In this document: positions 24,324 through 33,654 of the stretch, one piece after another
Numbering within the stretch: position 1 is the first letter of the stretch
How the letters are laid out: every line of letters begins with the position of its first letter
Source: Hallerella sp964587155
Lineage (GTDB): Bacteria > Fibrobacterota > Fibrobacteria > Fibrobacterales > Fibrobacteraceae
Assembly: GCA_964587155.1 (NCBI GenBank)
Contig: CAZPKF010000005.1
Location: 62,001 to 126,000, forward strand
Direction of reading: 5' to 3'
Length of the DNA stretch: 64,000 nucleotides
The notes under the pieces: model-generated
What the model saw: only the letters and a program-made list of their open reading frames with translations
What the model was told of the DNA's origin: nothing
Database searches by the model: none
Program-made: the position numbers and the translations under genes

Positions 24324-24357
24324 AAAAGAGGCGTGAACAAAATTCACGCCTCTTTTT
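24324..24357. terminator. bidirectional terminator between yidC and cysS
   Basis: AAAAGAGGCGTGAA / TTCACGCCTCTTTTT stem of about 12 bp with A and T tracts on both sides, between convergent yidC and cysS. Confidence 0.92.
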
Positions 24358-24374
24358 GATTGATTAAAATCGAA

Positions 24375-25790
24375 TTATTTTCGAGTCCAAGCAGTTCCCT
24401 GCGGCCCATCTTTGATTTCTACGCCCCTTTCCTTGAGCAAATCCCGGATGCGGTCGCTTTCCTCCCAGTTTTTCGCTTTGCGGGCTTCGGCACGTTCTGC
24501 TATCAGCGCTTCGATTTCTGCGGTATCATCCACCGCATTCGGGTCCTGTTTTTTTGCGTATTCTTTGCGAGGTTCGTCCAATTTCAATCCGAGGACACGG
24601 TCGAAATCGGCGACAAGAGCTGCCTTTTCCCCTTCAGAAAGATCCGTTTTCAAAACGCTGTTGAGAATACCCAACGCTTTCGGCATATTCAAATCATCGC
24701 CAATTGCATTTTTAAAATCTTCTCGCCATTTTTTTGCCGGTTCCGATTCAATCGCCGTTGCTTTGCCTATCAGCGGATCCGTTTTTTTGTGAAGGCTCTT
24801 CAACGCTTCCCGCGCACTATCGAGTGATTCAAAACTGAAATTCAGATAATTGCGGTAATGGCTGGTAAGTGCGAACAGGCGATAATCCAACGGATTATAA
24901 CCTTTGTCTTCCAAAACGCTGACCGTGAGAAATTCGCCAGAACTCTTGCTCATTTTGGCGCCGTCCAAACGCAAAAATTCTCCATGCATCCAAAAACGGG
25001 AGAACGGTTTTCCTGTAGCACATTCACTTTGAGCAATTTCGTTTGTATGGTGAACGCGAATGTGGTCGGTACCGCCGCAATGGATGTCCAACGTTGGGCC
25101 GTTATACTTCATCGCCATGGCAGAACATTCGATATGCCATCCGGGAAATCCGACTCCCCAAGGGCTGTCCCATTCCATGAGGCGCTTTTTGTCTTTGGGG
25201 CTGAATTTCCAAAGGGCGAAATCAGTCGGTGCATGTTTTTCGCCCATATCAATGCGAGAGCCTTGACGCAGGTTTTCTACGTCCAATCGGGCAAAATCCG
25301 CATAGTGCGGGTCTTTTAGGCTGTCAAAATAAATGCCGTCCGATGTGCGATAGGTGAAACCCTTTTCTTCTAGCGTTTTGACCAAGGCGATCTGTTCTTG
25401 AATGTGGTCCGTCGCCCGGACCCATTTTGTCGGCTCTTTGATGTTCAACGCGTGCCAATCTTTCATGAACGCATCTGTATAGTATTTGGCGATTTCCCAA
25501 ACCGATTTGCCTTCACGGGCAGCGCCTTTTTCCATTTTGTCTTCACCCGTGTCCTGGTCGCTTGTCAAATGCCCCACATCGGTGATGTTCACGATGTGAT
25601 TCAATTTGTAGCCGTAATACTCCAGAGTTCTACAGAGGGTATCTTCGAAAATATATGTGCGCAAATTCCCGATGTGCGCATAATGGTAAACCGTCGGCCC
25701 GCAACAATACATTTTAACGGTATCGTTTCCGGGTAAAAGACTGAAAGGTTCTTTCTTTCGAGAAGCTGTATTGTAGAATGAGAGTGACAT
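24375..25790 (-). CDS. cysS: cysteinyl-tRNA synthetase
   Basis: 471 residues, normal length. Class I synthetase with the HIGH motif as HIGN (TVYHYAHIGNLRTY), zinc-site residues CCGP and GWHIECSAM, and KMSKS in AKMSKSSGEF. It charges tRNA-Cys, the signal that the leader peptide at 15157-15243 appears to read. Monocistronic, convergent with yidC. Confidence 0.96.
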   Translation of the reverse strand: MSLSFYNTASRKKEPFSLLPGNDTVKMYCCGPTVYHYAHIGNLRTYIFEDTLCRTLEYYGYKLNHIVNITDVGHLTSDQDTGEDKMEKGAAREGKSVWEIAKYYTDAFMKDWHALNIKEPTKWVRATDHIQEQIALVKTLEEKGFTYRTSDGIYFDSLKDPHYADFARLDVENLRQGSRIDMGEKHAPTDFALWKFSPKDKKRLMEWDSPWGVGFPGWHIECSAMAMKYNGPTLDIHCGGTDHIRVHHTNEIAQSECATGKPFSRFWMHGEFLRLDGAKMSKSSGEFLTVSVLEDKGYNPLDYRLFALTSHYRNYLNFSFESLDSAREALKSLHKKTDPLIGKATAIESEPAKKWREDFKNAIGDDLNMPKALGILNSVLKTDLSEGEKAALVADFDRVLGLKLDEPRKEYAKKQDPNAVDDTAEIEALIAERAEARKAKNWEESDRIRDLLKERGVEIKDGPQGTAWTRK

Positions 25791-26076
25791 AGTGTTTAAA
25801 ATTTACAAAATCTTCCCTCCATCAATCCTTTACGCATAAAGAGAACGTTTCCATTCACCAGCGATTTTCTAGAAAAATTCCGTTTGCAGTCAAATTTCCA
25901 TTTCGCCAAAACGGCCAGCCTGTGACGACAAAACCGTGCCAAATTCACCTTCTTGCAGAAAAGTTTTTTCTTTGAAATCCCACCATTTCTCAGAGCCCTA
26001 TTTTCACTCCTCATTCCTAATTCCGAATCAATTCGTGAAATGATTAGATTTGAACTCACAGACAAGAGAGGTCATT
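25791..26076. other. intergenic region, cysS and small lipoprotein promoters
   Basis: Divergent gap. An open frame at 25796-26065 (minus) has no domain or ribosome site and is not accepted. Both promoters must lie here, but no clear -35/-10 pair was recognised. Confidence 0.35.
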
Positions 26077-26289
26077 ATGAAAGGAATACTCTTTGCGCTT
26101 TGCGCATTCCTGCTAGTCGCTTGTTCGGAAAGGGAGCAACCGGAATCCGTGCAAGAAAAGGTGGGGACGGCTTCGGAAAAAATTTTGCCGAGGTCTGCCA
26201 ATGAAAAATACGACTGTCTTCCAATTCCAAAAAGTAGAGGCGCTTTGGGTCAAGATTCTGCTTTTAGGTATAATCATTGCAAGCACTAG
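26077..26289 (+). CDS. short lipoprotein, possibly truncated
   Basis: 70 residues from ATG 26077, with GAGAGG before it. Signal peptide and lipobox LLVAC (Cys16) are clear, followed by a charged stretch. The last 25 residues lie out of frame inside the start of the next gene (89-bp overlap), which suggests the lipoprotein has lost its original 3' end by a frameshift or recombination. No family recognised. Confidence 0.5.
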   Translation: MKGILFALCAFLLVACSEREQPESVQEKVGTASEKILPRSANEKYDCLPIPKSRGALGQDSAFRYNHCKH

Positions 26290-26749
26290 CGCACATGCTC
26301 TTGTTGATTGCTTTTATGTTGATCAATTTGATGAAAATGAAATTAAAAAAGAATTAGTACATTACCAATCTTTATGTGAAACTGCGGAAGGAGGTGGATC
26401 CAAATTTTATGGTTCTTATTCCAAAGTCACGAGATGCATCGCTTCTAATACTGCGGAGCTTGTAGACTCGTCCTTTGGCGTTTGGCAAAATGGCGAAGGG
26501 GGCGGTTCGCTAGGGGCGTTCCCCAAAGTTTGTTCCAAGGTAGACAGCTCGGCTACAGGATGCAAGGAAGTGCCGGAAAGTTCTTCAAGCGTTCAGAGTT
26601 CGTCAAGCTCGGCTGCGGAATTCTCAAGTTCGGAAAGTGACAAGTTCCTCATTTCGGATGATAAAAAGTTTCCGTGTCAAAACGAGCTGCCCAAATTTCG
26701 CCAAAAAGGCTCGCCGCCACAGCTCCAATTCCCCATTCCTAATCCCTAA
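26201..26749 (+). CDS. secreted Ser-rich small protein
   Basis: 182 residues from ATG 26201, with GAGG at normal spacing. A hydrophobic segment (VKILLLGIIIASTSAHA, about residues 17-33) looks like a signal peptide ending at AHA. The mature part has several Cys and a Ser linker (VPESSSSVQSSSSSAAEFSS, about 125-145), the hallmark of Fibrobacter surface proteins. The globular part after the linker is only about 35 residues. Ends directly against the convergent methylase gene with no base between. Confidence 0.55.
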   Translation: MKNTTVFQFQKVEALWVKILLLGIIIASTSAHALVDCFYVDQFDENEIKKELVHYQSLCETAEGGGSKFYGSYSKVTRCIASNTAELVDSSFGVWQNGEGGGSLGAFPKVCSKVDSSATGCKEVPESSSSVQSSSSSAAEFSSSESDKFLISDDKKFPCQNELPKFRQKGSPPQLQFPIPNP

Positions 26750-27895
26750 TTATCCATCCAGCCTTAATGTCAACACTTTGCCGATATAGTCTTTGATTTT
26801 CTTTTCAAAACAAGCCACATTCTTTGATTGCTGAACGATGATTTCCGGATGATAAAAACCGGCGACAGCAACAGCAGATTCCGCCACCGAGTCAAAAGTC
26901 CTTTTATCAAACGGAATATCAAAATTCCCCATCCAATAGGGAACGTCTGCAAAGCGTTTAAAACAATCCACATAACAATAATACGGGAGCTTTTGCGGAT
27001 CCACATCGACGGCGTTCGTCGTCCGTTTTTTCAAAAAGGTCCGGCTGCGTTTCAACGCATTGATGTCTCGCAACGTATAAAAGAGAATTTCTGGATTGTA
27101 GCGATTCTTTCCAGGATATTTCTCGACAAAATCCGAAACGTAATCCCAATCCGAAAGCGAAAAAACGGAGCCTTCGACAGTCCGAAATTTTGTTTTCCAG
27201 ACGGCATCAAATCGAAGTCCGCAGCCCGGCGTTCTTTTGTAGAGCGCAACAACGACCGGGAATCCGTTCACCGTAGAAGTCCCCGTAAATTCCCGACTGT
27301 CGAATACGACGTGTTCCAACAGGGAATAGTTTTCAAAAAAAGTTCTCGCCGCTTTGAAATTCGCCCTTTTTATCAGATAGGAAAGCGGATGTAAAACCGC
27401 CGCATAATCCGCATTCAATTTGTCGTATGATTTCAAAAAGGAAATTCCGAAATCCCGCGAACGAAGGTCCGCATCCATTTGAAAATCGCTGCGCTTTATC
27501 CGATGATTGATTTGGGATGTAACGTCATTATAGGGAGGATTCCCCACGACAACAAGAGTTTCTCCATCCCGGATTTTGAACTTGCCCCGAGATACTTCGA
27601 AAAGGGCGTTTTCGTTGAATGTTTCAACTTCTGGAAAAACGCGGTTGACCGTCTCCACAGCGACCGGGTCTGCGTCGTTTCCCACATACCGATTTCCGGG
27701 CAGGGACTCTTGCAGTTCAAAGAACGCCCCGTATCCGCATGAGCTGTCCAGAACCGCATTCCCGGATAACAGCCCATATCGAATCAGCCAATCCCGGACG
27801 ATTAAAACGTATTTTTTCGGCGTGTAAAAACTTCCCCGGTTAATCCGTTCCTCTGCATCGAGGTGAGACTGTGCGTGAATCTCCGTTTTTCCCAA
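26750..27895 (-). CDS. DNA adenine N6-methyltransferase (orphan, NPPY type)
   Basis: 381 residues from TTG 27895, which follows AGGAG and the GH57 stop by one base; a TTG at 27925 is the alternative. N6-adenine methylase motifs: RGSFYTPKKY, motif I VLDSSCGYGAFF, DADP (SAM ribose) and motif IV GNPPYND. The C-terminal half has no nuclease motif that I recognise. No restriction gene is nearby, so it is either orphan or one half of an interrupted system; a role in gene regulation is possible. Resembles the M.TaqI/Eco57I-like group. Confidence 0.8.
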   Translation of the reverse strand: MGKTEIHAQSHLDAEERINRGSFYTPKKYVLIVRDWLIRYGLLSGNAVLDSSCGYGAFFELQESLPGNRYVGNDADPVAVETVNRVFPEVETFNENALFEVSRGKFKIRDGETLVVVGNPPYNDVTSQINHRIKRSDFQMDADLRSRDFGISFLKSYDKLNADYAAVLHPLSYLIKRANFKAARTFFENYSLLEHVVFDSREFTGTSTVNGFPVVVALYKRTPGCGLRFDAVWKTKFRTVEGSVFSLSDWDYVSDFVEKYPGKNRYNPEILFYTLRDINALKRSRTFLKKRTTNAVDVDPQKLPYYCYVDCFKRFADVPYWMGNFDIPFDKRTFDSVAESAVAVAGFYHPEIIVQQSKNVACFEKKIKDYIGKVLTLRLDG

Positions 27896-27896
27896 T

Positions 27897-30332
27897 TCAG
27901 CTCCTGTCCGCCGCTCTTCGTTCAAAGTTCAACCAGTCAAACATCGGCAACAGGGCACGGTTCCCTGGATTTTCCGTATCGGCAATATACTTTTGATAAC
28001 TGGGGAAGACCTGGTTTTCAAGAGATGTTTTATCGATGTTCAAATTGAGCCAACCCGCCATTGATATCAGTCCCGTGATATGCTTGACAACATTCTCTTC
28101 GCAATTTGCGGATGCCATTTCAATCAATTCCGAAAGTTTTTTATGGAACATTCGGCCTGTGCCGCCAAACGAGAAATGCGTCCGCAATTCGGTTGCTTCG
28201 TCCACCAAAAGGCGAACGTTTTCCAACAATTTTTCATCGTGCCCCTTCAAATACTCAAGGGCCATTTCGTGAATTTTCGCATTGATTTCCAAAGAAAGCG
28301 CCTTGCGCATCGTATCCGTGAGCGTGTGATCCTGATCGGCAAGAGAGTCTATTGAAAGACCGTGCGAAAGGGCAAAGCCGTTGAACGCCTTGGTGACTTC
28401 TTCTAACCGAGAGTGCGTCAACAGCTGATTGATATGGCGCAAAGAATCGCTTATCAAATGCCGCATCCGCACGATATACGCAGTCGGGAATAAATTTTTC
28501 AATTCTGCAATCGAAACATCCGGATTGTCGACAAACGAAACCGAAGACGGTTCCACTCCGCTGAAAACCACCGCAACAATTCGCCCCATTTTATCGTTGA
28601 TGACAAGAATCGTCGCTTCGGTGCGTTCTGCGATATCCGCGTCATCAAAGACGACTTCTACAATCGTTTCATTTTTCCGCGAGCCGACAACGTGCGCCAC
28701 CATCCGGGAATCCACTTTTGACGGGTCTTCGAATTTATCAAGTCCCATGTGAAGGACGATGGCCCTTTCCGCCAAAAGTTTCAAGGCCACGGGCATATCG
28801 GGCATCGCATAGCGGACAAAAACTTCTGTTCCGCTCCAGTGGTGTTCATTCGACTGAGCACGGCCAAGAATGCTCATGAACTGATCCCGCAACGGGTGAT
28901 TGATGGGTAGGAACGGGCGCAAAAGCTCCATGGCGCGTTCCGCATAACGCATATTTTGTACGGGTTCAAGGCCTTCGATGTCGTTGAAGAACCAACCGCA
29001 GCTCGTGAATGAGAACAGACAGAATTTTTGAATTTCCAACAAACGAATCGCTGTCGCACGGGCTCTAGAATCATCTGGATTTTTCAAAATATCACGGAGA
29101 AATTTGTCTTTGCGTGAGCCGTCTTCGGGCTTCACCAAAACATCGACATAACGGTTTCGCGCATTCCAAGGATTCACTTTTGAAATTTTTTCAAATTCGC
29201 GGAGGAAAACATCATCGGCAAATTTTTTCAAATAGTTCATGGCATCCCGGAGAGGCGTTCTCCACTTTTGATTCCAGTCGGGGCCGCCACCTGTCGAGCA
29301 CCCGCAATCGCGATACCAACGACCAACTCCATGCGCACAGCTCCAAGCGCAACCTTCCGAATGGACGTTTTTCAATTTGACTTCGTATTGCGGCGGAAAA
29401 TGCTCGCGGAACCAGCCAAAGTTCACAGGCACCATATCGTGTTCTGGCGCATAATGGTTAAACAGCCAAGCAGCGCACATATCACCAAACGGTTCATGGT
29501 GCCCATAAGATTCACCATCCGTTCCAATACTCACCAGCTGAGGCTCATCACGATTTGGATCAAACGCGTCTTGAATCCGCTTTCCAAATACATTCGCATC
29601 GCGGAGAAGATGTTCAAAACCCACCGCACTTGAAAGCCATGGATTGTAAAAGAACACGTCCAAATAGCCGTCACAAATTTTGTTTCCTTCGGCATCTACC
29701 GGGAATATGCGGTATGGCCGCGTCGTATCGATATCCGTATTTTCGCAGCCTTTCCAATCCTTTCCTCCGATAGGACGAAAACTTTCCGCCTGCGTCGGAG
29801 AAAGAATGGTGAACTGGATTCCTTCGCGGATAAGATCCACGACTACATCCATATTGATGGCTGTTTCTGCAAGCCACATCGCTTCGGGCTTTCTTCCAAA
29901 ATGCGATTCAAAATCGGCAATTCCCCAACGAATTTGAGTGATGCGATCTTGCGGAGACGCCAACGGCATGATGATATGGTTATAAACTTGCGCAATCGCA
30001 TTCCCGTGACCAAGGCGCTTCAACGTTTTCGCATCGGCTTCTTGGATTCGGCGATAAGTGTCCGGCAAATGAGTGCGAATCCAACCCATCAAAGTGGGTC
30101 CCATGTTGAAACTCATGTATTCGTAATTGTTGACAATATTCTGAATGCGACCAGAACCGGAAAGGATTCGACTTGCGGCGTTGGGGCTGTAACACTGAGC
30201 CGCGATTCGGTCATTCCAATCGTGAAACGGTGAGGCGCTCGGTTGATTTTCAATTTCCCCAGTCCAGGGATTTTCACGAGGCGGCTGATAAAAGTGTCCG
30301 TGAATTGCAAAATAAAGCGGTTGTTTTGCCAT
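27897..30332 (-). CDS. GH57-family glycoside hydrolase with DUF3536-type C-terminal region
   Basis: 811 residues. GH57 blocks are present: HGHFYQPPRENPWTG at the start (conserved region 1), AMWLAETAINMD with the presumed nucleophile Glu, and SIGTDGESYGHHEPFGD with the acid/base Asp. The remaining 450 residues match the long form with a DUF3536-like tail. GH57 enzymes act on alpha-glucans (amylase, 4-alpha-glucanotransferase, branching enzyme). There is no signal peptide, so it likely works on intracellular glycogen. Its end overlaps the ribosome site of the methylase gene. Confidence 0.9.
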   Translation of the reverse strand: MAKQPLYFAIHGHFYQPPRENPWTGEIENQPSASPFHDWNDRIAAQCYSPNAASRILSGSGRIQNIVNNYEYMSFNMGPTLMGWIRTHLPDTYRRIQEADAKTLKRLGHGNAIAQVYNHIIMPLASPQDRITQIRWGIADFESHFGRKPEAMWLAETAINMDVVVDLIREGIQFTILSPTQAESFRPIGGKDWKGCENTDIDTTRPYRIFPVDAEGNKICDGYLDVFFYNPWLSSAVGFEHLLRDANVFGKRIQDAFDPNRDEPQLVSIGTDGESYGHHEPFGDMCAAWLFNHYAPEHDMVPVNFGWFREHFPPQYEVKLKNVHSEGCAWSCAHGVGRWYRDCGCSTGGGPDWNQKWRTPLRDAMNYLKKFADDVFLREFEKISKVNPWNARNRYVDVLVKPEDGSRKDKFLRDILKNPDDSRARATAIRLLEIQKFCLFSFTSCGWFFNDIEGLEPVQNMRYAERAMELLRPFLPINHPLRDQFMSILGRAQSNEHHWSGTEVFVRYAMPDMPVALKLLAERAIVLHMGLDKFEDPSKVDSRMVAHVVGSRKNETIVEVVFDDADIAERTEATILVINDKMGRIVAVVFSGVEPSSVSFVDNPDVSIAELKNLFPTAYIVRMRHLISDSLRHINQLLTHSRLEEVTKAFNGFALSHGLSIDSLADQDHTLTDTMRKALSLEINAKIHEMALEYLKGHDEKLLENVRLLVDEATELRTHFSFGGTGRMFHKKLSELIEMASANCEENVVKHITGLISMAGWLNLNIDKTSLENQVFPSYQKYIADTENPGNRALLPMFDWLNFERRAADRS

Positions 30333-30361
30333 GTTGTTAATTATTCCGTAATCTAAAGTTG

Positions 30362-31408
30362 TTAAAGAATCAGCATACCGTCACCGTAACTGAACAGGTG
30401 AAGTCCGTGTTCAACGGCATAATGGTAAGCGGCAAGAGTTTTTTCCCGCCCGTAAAAAGCGGCCACGAGAAGAATAAGTGAACTTTTCGGCCAATGAAAA
30501 TTTGTCAGGATGCCGTTCGCAATTTTATAACGGTACCCCGGATAAAAGAAGGCGTGCGTAATTCCCGTTTGCGCCTTGAGCGTCCCATCTTCGGCAGCCA
30601 CCGTTTCAATGACGCGGGTACTTGTCGTGCCAATGGGAACAATGCGCCCGCCCGCCTTGCGGGATTCGTTGATGAGTTCCGCATTTTCTTCGGTCAGTTC
30701 GTAGTGTTCTCCGTGCATCTGGTGATTCCGAAAATCTTCTTCCGAAATATTCTGGAATGTTCCCGGTCCAACATGGAGAGTCACTTCGGCGACTTTTACA
30801 CCCTTCGCTTTCAAATCGGAAAGCATTTGCTCGCTGAAATGCAAACTGGCCGTCGGAGCTGCGACCGCACCATTGTATTTGGCGAAAATAGTCTGATACG
30901 CTTTTTTGTCTTCTTCATCGTCAGGGCGATTGATATACGGCGGAAGTGGAACATGCCCTTGCCGGTTCATCACAGCTTCAAGTTCCACGGGTGTCACGTC
31001 AAAGCGCAGAATGCGCGCACCATCCGGATTCACACCCTCTACCCACACGCGGACTCCGGCAATTTCAAGTTCCCTGCCAACAGGGAACGCTTTCCCGGGG
31101 CGCACCCAGGCTTCCCACCGCGCCTTTCCCTCTTCACTGGGGAAAAGCGTTTGCACCAACAAAATTTCCACCTGGCCACCGTGCAACGTATGTCCAAACA
31201 GCCGCGCAGGAATCACTTTGGTGTTGTTCACCACGATGCAATCCCCGGAGCGGAAAAAATCAACCATCCGGGCAGCCGGAACTATTTCAAGCGGGCCGCC
31301 GTCTTGAGGACAATGCAAAATGTTGGTTTTGCCTTTTCCCGGAGAACGCGTTGCAATCAACTCTTTGGGAAATTCAAATGAATAGTCGGAAAGTCGATTC
31401 GAAATCAT
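30362..31408 (-). CDS. queA: S-adenosylmethionine:tRNA ribosyltransferase-isomerase
   Basis: 348 residues. QueA signatures: YSFEFPKELIATRSPGKG, VVNNTKVIPARLFG, PTASLHFS and VTLHVGPGTFQ, and THAFFYPGYRYKIANGILTNFHWPKSSLI near the end. It transfers ribose from SAM to preQ1 in tRNA, forming epoxyqueuosine. No other que genes are nearby. Overlaps the WYL regulator by four bases (ATGA), so co-translated. Confidence 0.95.
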   Translation of the reverse strand: MISNRLSDYSFEFPKELIATRSPGKGKTNILHCPQDGGPLEIVPAARMVDFFRSGDCIVVNNTKVIPARLFGHTLHGGQVEILLVQTLFPSEEGKARWEAWVRPGKAFPVGRELEIAGVRVWVEGVNPDGARILRFDVTPVELEAVMNRQGHVPLPPYINRPDDEEDKKAYQTIFAKYNGAVAAPTASLHFSEQMLSDLKAKGVKVAEVTLHVGPGTFQNISEEDFRNHQMHGEHYELTEENAELINESRKAGGRIVPIGTTSTRVIETVAAEDGTLKAQTGITHAFFYPGYRYKIANGILTNFHWPKSSLILLVAAFYGREKTLAAYHYAVEHGLHLFSYGDGMLIL

Positions 31409-32388
31409 AACGCCTTCACCGATTTTTCAAGCATCGCCCGCAATTCTTTTTTGAGATTTTCGGGCTCGTTAATTTTGACAAACGGCAACACGCCTAATAG
31501 CCAGCTGCGGAAATCGGGAGTATCAAAAATGGAAAGTTCGACAACCATCGGATTTTGCTGCCGGAATTTCACCGGAGGATTAAAATGCGCTTCGTGGAAT
31601 TGCGCCATCAACCACGGATCTTCTACGGTCATCACCAATTTGATTTTCGGATAATTGTTTTCGTTTGAAATTCCGATGAACTTTCCAAAACAGTTGAGGT
31701 AAAGTTTTTTGTAGTCAAATTCAACCGGCGGAAAATACGTTCCCGTCTTATGGAAATTTTTAATCCGTCTCACAGCGAACAGTTTAATTTGCTCTCCAAC
31801 CTTTCCCACCAAATAAAGAGTGTCTATCCGCAAAATAATTTTAAGCGGGCACACTTCCCATTTTTCTTCTTTGGAATCCCGGGCCGCTTTGTAAGTCACG
31901 TTCAATTTGGCGCGCAATTTGATGGCATCCAAAAGTTTGTCAACATTGGAATCGCGATCCGGACGGCGTTCGTCATATTCCGAAAAAGGTCCCAAGTCAA
32001 AAATGAAATCTTCATCAAGATTCATCGCCCGGCTCACCAACTCCGTGTCAGAGGTTGAGTCTCCGGATAGAAAACGGACAGCCCGTTCAAGATGTTTTCC
32101 GTGAAGCGCAGAAATACCCGTGCGTTCCAAAACTTTTTGCACAGACTTGAGCCCACGAATAATCGCATCGGGCCGCTTTGCCGCCATCGGATGCAAAAAG
32201 TATCGTTTTGGAGAAGTCTTTTCAATTTGAAGCCCACAATCTTCCGCTTTGAGGACTTCGAGATACCTGTAAATAGAACGCTGATTGCAATTCATATAAT
32301 CGGCGAGTTCCGAAAGCGTCGCGGACCGATTGGGCGGACTGAGGCGATTTTTCAATTCATTTAATTTTTTGTAAGTTGATTTGGCCAT
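31405..32388 (-). CDS. WYL-domain transcriptional regulator
   Basis: 327 residues: N-terminal winged HTH (TLSELADYMNCNQRSIYRYLE, about residues 24-44), a middle helical linker, a WYL-like domain around residues 150-230 (LNVTYKAARDSKEEKWEVCP, LYLVGKVGEQIKLFAVRRI) and a C-terminal WCX-like region. WYL regulators sense nucleic acids or nucleotides in DNA damage, phage defence and metabolism. No target operator is apparent; it is embedded in the queA operon. Confidence 0.82.
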   Translation of the reverse strand: MAKSTYKKLNELKNRLSPPNRSATLSELADYMNCNQRSIYRYLEVLKAEDCGLQIEKTSPKRYFLHPMAAKRPDAIIRGLKSVQKVLERTGISALHGKHLERAVRFLSGDSTSDTELVSRAMNLDEDFIFDLGPFSEYDERRPDRDSNVDKLLDAIKLRAKLNVTYKAARDSKEEKWEVCPLKIILRIDTLYLVGKVGEQIKLFAVRRIKNFHKTGTYFPPVEFDYKKLYLNCFGKFIGISNENNYPKIKLVMTVEDPWLMAQFHEAHFNPPVKFRQQNPMVVELSIFDTPDFRSWLLGVLPFVKINEPENLKKELRAMLEKSVKAL

Positions 32389-33647
32389 TCAGCCCTCCTA
32401 TCCGTTTCCACGCGCAGACGGGTCGAAACTTTCACCCCTTTAGCAGCCCGGATAACGGCGATGTTGAACAAACTTTTTTGCAACACGTTTTCCACGCAAC
32501 CTTCCACGACAATGCCATCCTCAAGCGGAATCACATGGTAACGATATTTGGAATATTTGGGATTTTCCGCCAAGACTTTTTTCAACATCTCGGCGCGTTT
32601 CACCATTTCCGCCGGCGGTTCTGGAACTTCTTCTAGTTCAAGGGAGATGTCGTTCAACCCTTCCATTTGGCAAAGGCGTTCCCGAATTTTTTCCGGACTT
32701 TTCCCGGCAAGGCAATAAGCGTTGACAGTCATCGCTCCGCTAGAAACAGAAACTTCATAATTGAACAGGGGCGATTCCGCCGATTCCAAAATGCGCAGCG
32801 CTTGATTTCGCAAATCCGCATCGGGAACAACGATGCCGTCGACGTTCACCTGCAACAGGTCGATGACTCCGCGAAACTCCTGCAGATTATTCACTTCGCG
32901 AATAATTTTTTCCTTGTCCAAATAACGCGGAACCGCACCGTAAACGTAGGCTATATTGTGAACGACATTCGATTTGACTCCAGCCAAAAGTTTTGGATCC
33001 AATAGAGACAGTTTTTCGTTCAAACGGCAAAGCAAAACCGAATCGGGAAGCGGCTGGTTTTCTTCCGGCAACGTGATGAATAGAATTTTTCCATTTTCCA
33101 ATTGCACAACCCGCTTTTCCAAATCGCCGTCCACGACTGTTCCTACAACCGTTCCAAGTGACTTGCGGAGAACATGGTAAACCGGATCCCCCAAAAGAGT
33201 CTGTCCGATTTGCGCAGGAAGCAAGCGATATCCCATAGGCGCCGCGACATCAAATTGGGAAAGCGCCAGTCGGGTAAATTTTTCCGAGCGGCCTTCCCCA
33301 AAATTCACCACAACAACATCTTCTTCATTTGTTTTGTAAACGGCATCAATCTTCCCCGGACGGGATTTTCCATCCACATAAAGCCAGTCACCCGGGGAAA
33401 GTCTGCTCCGACTCAACAGTTTTGCGTAGTCTTCATTTTGCCGCAAGTCTCCAAAGTAAATCTCTTTTGAGAAAACGGCAAAAAACGATTCGCAAACGCT
33501 GCATTGGCAAACAAGCGGAATATCCGGGGATATTTCTCCGCGGACGGAAAACGGCTCTTTGGACAGAACACCATGAGACGTTATTGCACGGCATTCCACA
33601 CAATAAAGTTTTTTTTCCAAAATCCGATGTTTCCAAAACCGGAGCAT
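32361..33647 (-). CDS. zinc-ribbon protein with two BON-like domains
   Basis: 428 residues. N-terminal CxxC (C16, C19) and CxCxxC (C47, C49, C52) form a probable zinc ribbon. A middle beta-rich region of about 180 residues carries SH3- or KOW-like GDWLYVDGKSRPGKIDAVY. Two C-terminal segments look like BON domains (IDLLQVNVDGIVVPDADLR and later; VIPLEDGIVVEGCVENVLQK and later). No signal peptide, unlike most BON proteins, which are periplasmic. Overlaps the WYL gene by 28 bp. Function not known. Confidence 0.6.
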   Translation of the reverse strand: MLRFWKHRILEKKLYCVECRAITSHGVLSKEPFSVRGEISPDIPLVCQCSVCESFFAVFSKEIYFGDLRQNEDYAKLLSRSRLSPGDWLYVDGKSRPGKIDAVYKTNEEDVVVVNFGEGRSEKFTRLALSQFDVAAPMGYRLLPAQIGQTLLGDPVYHVLRKSLGTVVGTVVDGDLEKRVVQLENGKILFITLPEENQPLPDSVLLCRLNEKLSLLDPKLLAGVKSNVVHNIAYVYGAVPRYLDKEKIIREVNNLQEFRGVIDLLQVNVDGIVVPDADLRNQALRILESAESPLFNYEVSVSSGAMTVNAYCLAGKSPEKIRERLCQMEGLNDISLELEEVPEPPAEMVKRAEMLKKVLAENPKYSKYRYHVIPLEDGIVVEGCVENVLQKSLFNIAVIRAAKGVKVSTRLRVETDRRAEWPNQLTKN

Positions 33648-33654
33648 TTGATTT

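Noticed and set aside
25796..26065. 90-codon minus-strand frame upstream of cysS
   Set aside because: Basic, low-complexity residues without a ribosome site or signal; best read as intergenic.
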